11,451 nucleotides of DNA from Willaertia magna (taxonomy: Eukaryota; Heterolobosea; Eutetramitea; Acrasida; Naegleriidae). The notes beneath the pieces were generated by a model. It did no database searches and was not told the origin of the DNA. It saw only the letters and a list, made by a program, of their open reading frames with translations. Numbering within the stretch: the stretch's first letter is position 1; each line of letters starts with the position of its first letter. Positions 6,729 to 11,451 of this stretch are shown here, one piece after another. Position numbers and translations under genes: made by a program. The DNA is taken from positions 1 through 11,451 of the forward strand of contig CADWAF010000403.1 in the NCBI GenBank assembly GCA_902984215.1, in the 5' to 3' direction.

Positions 6729-7506
6729 TTACATTAAAATACACTTTTGTGACTTTGTAGATTCAAACTCTTTAAATAAATTTTCACCATTTAATAATCT
6801 TTTAATTACATCATTCCAATCAACAAAAGCATTGTGCGTCAATCTAGCAGCTGCACAAAAAACCTTTTCAATCTTTATAAAAAATACAAATTTTACAAAA
6901 CTTACCTTAATGATGAAAACATATCATCTCCTGCAGTGTCTAAAATATCTATGTGATATTTTGCTTCGTCAATTGTTGTAATTTTTAAATAATTATCTTC
7001 AACAGTTGGACTTAAAGTTAATAATGAAAATATTACAAAATTACAATTTAAAAAAACATACTCATATTCTTCAACAAAAATATTTTTAACATATTTAACA
7101 GTAATTGCTGATTTTCCAACCCCGTTTTCTCCAATTACTGTTATTTTCATGTTATAGGTTAGTCTTTTTTTATCGTAATTAAGAACGTTAATTTCTTTTG
7201 ATTGTTTTGTTTGTAAAATAACATAACAGTTTAAAAGTGAATAAATTGTTTTGTGATTGTAACTTTTTGTTGAAGTTCATTTGTTAAGTATTTAAGAAAC
7301 GATGAAAATAATAAATTTTTATAAAAAGTGTTATCAAACGAGTTTTTAGCGCATTCATTAAATTGTTTATTTACCAAGTATAGATTATTTATTGATTTTA
7401 CTAAAGGCTTCAATAAATTTTCTTTTGGAACAAGATATCCAAATACGTGACTAATTATTTCATCGGGTAAAAATCGTTGGTAAGGTGATTGCAATTTTGT
7501 TAACAT
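6729..7506 (-). pseudogene. Broken F-box-Ras gene C (frameshift plus deletion of most of the last exon)
   Basis: The start and F-box are recognisable in 7506-7235 (Leu-Pro-Asp-Glu-Ile-Ile...His-Val-Phe-Gly-Tyr-Leu). About ten bases are missing relative to gene A near 7262, shifting the frame so that translation stops at 7231 after 91 residues. In the shifted frame the gene continues through a P-loop (Gly-Glu-Asn-Gly-Val-Gly-Lys-Ser), a 51-nt intron (7061-7011) restoring Glu-Tyr-Asp-Pro-Thr, and exon 2 (7010-6906) with Asp-Thr-Ala-Gly-Asp in place of Gln61. The last exon has lost the region of the Asn-Lys-x-Asp and Ser-Ala-Lys motifs; only the C-terminus with Cys-Ile-Leu-Met remains (6872-6729). 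Splicing at the visible AAG would also be out of frame. It cannot make a full GTPase; a short F-box peptide is conceivable. Confidence 0.85.
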
Positions 7507-7644
7507 TTTTTTCGCAAAAGATTTTTTTTACAACAATTTTTACAAAAAAATGCAATAGTTATAACAATTTATACCTTGACACTACAATAACCTTACAAAT
7601 AAAAAGCAACAAACATTCCAAGAATATTGTAACAATATTATTAT
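7507..7644. other. Spacer between genes C and D
   Basis: This 138-bp stretch is the 5' side of gene C and the 3' side of gene D. From about 7530 to its end it closely matches 1803-1908, the DNA downstream of gene A, which marks the left limit of good block homology. No gene, RNA or clear motif is seen beyond A/T runs. Confidence 0.6.
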
Positions 7645-8614
7645 TTACATTAAAATACATTTATGCGACTTGGTTCTGAATTCATCAAATAAATTTTCAC
7701 CGTTCAATAATCTTGATACAACATCATTCCAATCAATATAACCCCCTCGTGTTAATCTAATTGCTTCATAAAAAACGGTATCAATATTATATCCTGTTTT
7801 AGCACTAGTCCCAATATAAATTGGTTTTAAAGTACAATTTTTACAAAGTCTTCCAACCAACTCTTCAATTATTTCATTAGTAATTTCTCTTGTTTTATTT
7901 TCTTGTTCAATTAAATCTAATTTATTCCCAACAATAATAATTGGAAGATCATATTGATCATTTACTCTATAAAAACGGCCAATGCTATACTCAACTTCAT
8001 TTAATGATCTTTTGTCTGTTAAATCACATACTGTTAAAATGCAATCAGCTCTATAAAAGTGATCTCTTTTTAATAAAAGTATTTAATTAAAGTTGACAAC
8101 AGATCTCTTTAAACCTACCTCATTGCTCTATAATCTTCTTGTCCAACAGTGTCTATAATATCAAAATTAAATATCCTTTCTTCTACTTTTGTACACATTC
8201 TATACATTTCGTCAATTGTTACACTTAATAATAATTACCATAAACATTGAGTTTAGTTAATTCTTTCATTTTCGCTTTGCCATTGTAAAATTTTGGTGGT
8301 TTAGTTTTTAAGTCATTATAATGATTTAAATAAGAATAAATTGTTTTGTAATTGTAAACTTCAATAAGTTTTTGTTGTAGTTCATTTGTGACGTACTTTA
8401 GAAATGTGGAAAATAATAAATCTTTATAAAAAGTTTTGTTAAATATATTATTACAACATTTATTAAATTGTTTATTTACTAAATATAAATTATTTACTGA
8501 ACTAACGTATAGTTTCATTAAATTATCTTTCGGAACTGTCAAGTAGCCCAGTATGTGACAAATAATTTCATTAGGTAATAGTTGATAATTTCTTCTGCCC
8601 TCTGGTTCAAACAT
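7645..8614 (-). pseudogene. F-box-Ras gene D with the P-loop region deleted; encodes at most a 129-aa F-box protein
   Basis: This is the block 2 counterpart of gene A. Exon 1 starts at 8614 with the same F-box and linker, then about 165 bp present in gene A (roughly 2513-2678) is missing, removing the P-loop, the start of switch I and the intron 1 donor. Translation from the ATG ends at 8225 after 129 residues. The downstream exons remain intact: 8223-8119 with Asp-Thr-Val-Gly-Gln, a 53-nt intron 8118-8066, and 8065-7645 with Asn-Lys-Leu-Asp, Thr-Ser-Ala-Lys and the CaaX box Cys-Ile-Leu-Met. I checked two tiny candidate introns at the deletion site; both splice into stop codons. The GTPase half is thus untranslatable with the F-box. 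An F-box-only product could compete with its relatives, which is speculative. Confidence 0.82.
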
Positions 8615-8722
8615 TTTTTTTATGTATTGGATTTACAACTTTGTTGTTTTTGTAAACACACTCCTTTTCTAAACATTTAAAAACTGTATTTAGTTGACCA
8701 GATTTATCTTGTTTTATAATAT
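8615..8722. promoter_or_regulatory. Spacer between genes D and E, upstream region of gene D
   Basis: 108 bp matching 3049-3162 nearly base for base. AACTTTGTTGT (gene D antisense of AACAAAGTT) is retained about 20-40 nt upstream of the gene D start, while the second arm of the inverted repeat seen in block 1 is disrupted. The E-proximal part is the 3' region of gene E. Confidence 0.35.
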
Positions 8723-9812
8723 TTACATTAAAATACACTTTCGTGACTTGCTTTCAAACTCTTTCAATAACTTTTCTCCTTTCAATAATCTTTTAATTAC
8801 GTCATTCCAATCAATATAACTACCTTCTGCTAATCTAACAACATCAATAAAAGCTTCATCAATATTATACCCAGTTTTAGCACTAGTTTCAATATAAATT
8901 GGTTTTAATTTACTTTCTGTACAAACATTTTCAACAACCAGTTCTTCAACCATTTCTTTTGTAATTTCTCTTCTTTCAATACCCTGTTCAATTAAATCCA
9001 ATTTATTCCCTACAATTACAATTGGAAGATTATCTTGATCTTTTATTCTATAGAAATTTACAATTGTATTCTTTACCTCATCTAAAGTTCTTTTATCTGT
9101 CAAATCACAAACTGATAGAATGGCTTTTGAATATAATAAATGTTGATCTCTTTTAAAATTTAAAATTGACAATCAATAAATTAATTCTCCACTACTTACC
9201 TTAATGACTTAAACTCTTCTTGTCCAGGAGTATCTATAATATCTAAATAATATGTATTTTCATCGACTTTTAAACATCTTCTGTAGCGATCCTCAATGGT
9301 TGGACTTTTTAAAAATTGTAAATTATTTAAAATTATTTAAAATTTAATGTTAATAAATAAACATACTCATACTCTTCAAGAAATACATTTCTTTGATATC
9401 TTATTGTAATAGATGTTTTTCCAACTCCTCCTTCTCCAACAATTGCTACTTTCATTTCACTATAATTATAAAAAAGATTTAATTCTTTTGATTGTTGTTT
9501 AATTTTTAAGTTATTGTAATGATTTAATAAAGAATAAATTGTTTTGTAATTATAAATTTCAATAATTTTTCTTTGTAAATCAGTTGTGACATATCTTAAA
9601 AATTTTGAAAATAATAAATCTTTGAAAGTATTACCAAACATATTTTTACAACATTCATTAAATTGTTTATTTATTAAATATAAATTATTTATTGAACTAA
9701 CAGTAGACTTCAAAAAACTATCTATTGTTATTACCGTCAAATAGCCCAGTATGTGACAAATAATTTCATCGGGTAAAAATTGATAATTTCTTCTTTTTTG
9801 TTTTTTAAACAT
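8723..9812 (-). CDS. F-box-Ras small GTPase fusion protein (gene E), three exons, intact
   Basis: Exons are 9812-9367, 9304-9200 and 9149-8723, giving 325 residues; introns are 62 nt (GTATGT...AAAAG) and 50 nt (GTAAGT...AAAAG). I chose the ATG at 9812 because it follows the A-rich leader and matches the starts of A, B and D; a GTG further upstream (9845) is only an open-frame extension. The F-box spans about residues 12-55. The Ras domain has G126-E-G-G-V-G-K132-T133, effector E-Y-D149-P-T151-I-E-D, D173-T-P-G-Q177, N232-K-L-D235, S273-A-K275 and CaaX C322-I-L-M. The GTPase part is very close to gene B, but the F-box differs (Val-Ile-Thr-Ile-Asp-Ser-Phe in place of Val-Pro-Lys-Asp-His-Leu). 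It is divergent from actin-like gene 2. Predicted role: prenylated, GTP-switched F-box adaptor; inferred only. Confidence 0.9.
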
Positions 9813-9900
9813 TTTTTTTTGTTTTTTTTTGTTTTGTAAATGCACTCTGAACTTTATTACAACAACAAGTCAAACTTTTATTTTCCTATGTCAAAAAAAA
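9813..9900. promoter_or_regulatory. Candidate bidirectional promoter of gene E and actin-like gene 2
   Basis: 88 bp between divergent starts, 21 bp shorter than the block 1 equivalent. The conserved TGCACTCTGAACTTT and ACAACAACA elements remain at 9841-9867, nearer to the actin start than in block 1. Poly-A/T tracts flank both ATGs. Confidence 0.45.
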
Positions 9901-11061
9901 ATGTCGTTAGAAGAAGCACAAGTAATAGTTATTGATACAGGTTCTCAAACATGTAAAGCTGGAACTGCAGGTGAAATAACACCAAAATCTATTTTTCCAA
10001 CAATTATCGGTAACAAAAAAGCAAACGTCAATGAATCAAATAGTGACGTTTTGAAAGATGAATTTATTGGAATGAAAGCTCAAGAAAATCTTCAAGACTT
10101 GTTAAACGTGTCACCAATTATTGATCGTGGTATTGTTACTAATTTTGAACATTTTGAAAAGCTTTTAAATTATACATTTTATAGTGAATTGAATCTGTTA
10201 CCAAATGAACATTCAGTGATTTCGACAGAAATGACATTGACAGAAGAAGAAAAGATTCAAAGAGAAAAGAAAACTGAATTAATATTTGAAAAATTTAATT
10301 CACCTTCTTTCTATCTAGGTCATCACTCCATCTTATCATTATACGCTAATGGCAGAACAACCGGTGTTGTTGTAAATTCAGGGCACGACATTACCAACGT
10401 TGTTTCGGTATGCGACGGCAAAATACAAAAACAAGCGGCCTATAAATTACCGGTTGATGGAAGAGATGTCACAAAATATTTATCTCAATTATTAACAAAA
10501 AATATAGAAAATTTTAAATTCTTAAATGAAGAAGAAAAATTAAAAACTGCCCAAGATATTAAAGAAAAGTTTGCAAACTTTTTAGATAAAAGAATGTATG
10601 GAACTGATAAAGAACAAAATTATGAATTACCTGACGGTACGGTTTTAACTTTTACGTTACGTGACGATGTTGTGACTGAATGTGGAGAAGTATTATTTAA
10701 ACCGAATTTATTAAATGAAATTTACAATAACACAGATATTAATAATTATTTGGGTATTCATGAATTGGTTAATACATCAATTATGAATTGTGACATTGAT
10801 TTTCGTAAAGAATTATATTTAAATATTGTTTTAAGTGGTGGAAATACCTTATTTAAAGGATTTGGTGCAAGATTAAGCAGAGAAGTTGAAGATATATCAC
10901 CTTCAATGGTGGCTAAAACAATAGAGAACGAGGAAAGAAAAATTGCTGAATGGATTGGTGGATCAATTGTTGGTAGTATGCATTTCTTCTCTGAACGTTG
11001 TCTTTCAATTGCAGAATATAAGGAAGTTGGTGTATCTATTATTCATCGCAAATGGTTTTAA
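9901..11061 (+). CDS. Divergent actin-like protein, copy 2 (single exon, 386 aa)
   Basis: Nearly identical to copy 1, with one codon fewer (Phe38 of copy 1 is absent) and about a dozen amino-acid differences, including Phe to Cys at residue 18, Gly to Asp at position 187 of copy 1, and Leu to Ser at position 109. Silent differences seem somewhat more numerous by eye, which suggests protein-level constraint. The open frame can be extended upstream to 9829, but the ATG at 9901 is the start that matches copy 1 and actin length. The same catalytic-site replacements occur (His, Asn, His and Asn for actin Gln137, Asp154, Asp157 and His161), so these predate the duplication. Terminal His-Arg-Lys-Trp-Phe is retained. 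Confidence 0.92.
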   Translation: MSLEEAQVIVIDTGSQTCKAGTAGEITPKSIFPTIIGNKKANVNESNSDVLKDEFIGMKAQENLQDLLNVSPIIDRGIVTNFEHFEKLLNYTFYSELNLLPNEHSVISTEMTLTEEEKIQREKKTELIFEKFNSPSFYLGHHSILSLYANGRTTGVVVNSGHDITNVVSVCDGKIQKQAAYKLPVDGRDVTKYLSQLLTKNIENFKFLNEEEKLKTAQDIKEKFANFLDKRMYGTDKEQNYELPDGTVLTFTLRDDVVTECGEVLFKPNLLNEIYNNTDINNYLGIHELVNTSIMNCDIDFRKELYLNIVLSGGNTLFKGFGARLSREVEDISPSMVAKTIENEERKIAEWIGGSIVGSMHFFSERCLSIAEYKEVGVSIIHRKWF

Positions 11062-11222
11062 AATAATATTTATTTGTATAATGAGAGTAAATATGTTTTT
11101 TGGAAAATAATTTAACAATTGTTTTTCTTGCCGTTCTTTTGGCATAACCTTTTTGCAAGAAACACAAAAGAGGCACAAAACACAGAACTCGCCTTATAAA
11201 CGTTGTTATTTAAATCAATGTT
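11062..11222. other. Convergent 3' spacer between actin-like gene 2 and the CCA exon
   Basis: Block 2 version of 5568-5734, with a few small deletions (near 11161 and 11204) and scattered substitutions. Presumably 3' untranslated DNA of both genes; no RNA gene recognised. Confidence 0.45.
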
Positions 11223-11451
11223 TTATTTCTTTTGTTTTTTCTTAGGGTTATCTGTCTCCAATTCTGCATGTAATTTAAGAAAACGTTCAGAGTGTTCTTT
11301 CAACCATTCCAAAGCCTCTTCCTTTGTGACAACTTGTGGATATTTCTCTAAAGAATAATCAACTAACTCTTCAAGAACTTTAGCAACAATAGGTCCAGGA
11401 TTTATACTCAATGCTTTTGAAATATCTGAACCATTCAACACTGGTGAACTT
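11223..11451 (-). CDS. C-terminal part of a tRNA nucleotidyltransferase (CCA-adding enzyme), copy 2, cut by window edge
   Basis: Matches 5735-5963 with very few changes; one visible amino-acid change is Tyr to Asp five residues before the Lys-rich tail. The same Leu-Asn-Gly-Ser-Asp-Ile, Asn-Pro-Gly-Pro and Thr-Lys-Glu-Glu-Ala motifs are present. The gene continues beyond 11451, so this copy may be the complete parental gene, but its catalytic part is outside the window. Identification rests on the C-terminal motifs alone. Confidence 0.6.
   Translation of the reverse strand, partial: SSPVLNGSDISKALSINPGPIVAKVLEELVDYSLEKYPQVVTKEEALEWLKEHSERFLKLHAELETDNPKKKQKK

Larger units (their letters stand above)
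7530..11451. repeat. Block 2 of the tandem segmental duplication (genes D, E, actin-like 2, CCA exon)
   Basis: Co-linear copy of about 1803-5962. Gene order, orientation, intron positions and spacers all match. Differences are scattered substitutions, small indels, a deletion of about 165 bp in gene D and a more divergent F-box in gene E. The window ends inside the CCA exon, so the right boundary and any third copy are unseen. Confidence 0.9.

Noticed and set aside
6712..6981. 89-codon plus-strand open frame across the 3' half of gene C
   Set aside because: It is the complement of recognisable Ras exons and an intron; the minus strand explains the sequence.
7485..7679. 64-codon plus-strand open frame
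   Set aside because: It spans the gene C start, an AT-rich spacer and the gene D 3' end in antisense, with no protein-like features.
8224..8260. A 15-22-nt mini-intron in gene D that would rescue the frame across the deletion
   Set aside because: Both possible GT...AAG splices lead to stop codons within a few codons, and the P-loop would be missing anyway.
9829..9900. N-terminal extension of actin-like gene 2 by 24 codons
   Set aside because: The extension overlaps the promoter region and is absent from copy 1; ATG at 9901 gives actin length and matches copy 1.
1..11451. Nucleocytoplasmic virus origin, because of actin-like and F-box genes in AT-rich DNA
   Set aside because: Every intact F-box-Ras gene has two short introns, and spacer lengths and AT-rich flanks fit a protist nuclear genome better.
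1..11451. tRNA, rRNA, CRISPR arrays and transposon ends
   Set aside because: No tRNA-like T-arm or rRNA sequence, spacer-repeat pattern, transposase frame or terminal inverted repeats with target duplication were seen.

Overview
The window looks like nuclear DNA of an AT-rich single-celled eukaryote. Spacers are extremely AT-rich, coding DNA is less so, and the genes carry short introns (50-100 nt) whose splicing restores perfect protein family signatures. Actin-like and Ras-like proteins and a eukaryotic-style tRNA nucleotidyltransferase tail support this. The standard code fits every intact reading frame. An amoeba-like protist is plausible, but the species cannot be named from sequence alone. 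Nothing suggests a bacterial, plasmid or CRISPR context.

Layout: the window is mostly two copies of one block with a period of about 5.5 kb. Left to right, copy 1 holds F-box-Ras gene A (1909-3048, -), F-box-Ras gene B (3163-4294, -), a divergent actin-like gene (4404-5567, +) and the last exon of a CCA-adding-enzyme gene (5735-5987, -). Copy 2 holds gene D (7645-8614, -, broken), gene E (8723-9812, -), the second actin-like gene (9901-11061, +) and the same CCA exon running off the edge (11223-11451, -). Between them lie an AT-rich spacer, a fragment of a helical-repeat-like gene (6476-6721, +) and a broken F-box-Ras gene C (6729-7506, -). A scrap of an equivalent gene survives at 1706-1802, left of gene A. 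The first 1.6 kb is AT-rich and holds what looks like a badly decayed minus-strand coding region.

The most interesting content is the gene family A-E. Exon 1 encodes an N-terminal F-box and runs in frame into a Ras-type GTPase domain, ending in a CaaX prenylation box (Cys-Ile-Leu-Met). By established family roles, an F-box would recruit a Skp1-cullin ubiquitin ligase. The fusion would therefore be a candidate GTP-switched, membrane-anchored ligase adaptor; that role is inference. In both blocks gene B/E is transcribed away from the actin-like gene across only about 90-110 bp, suggesting a shared promoter. The actin-like proteins keep the actin fold signatures but have lost the usual ATP-hydrolysis residues. 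Deletion (C, D), an apparent local gene-conversion tract (A/B) and point changes in GTPase motifs (A) show the cluster evolving quickly.
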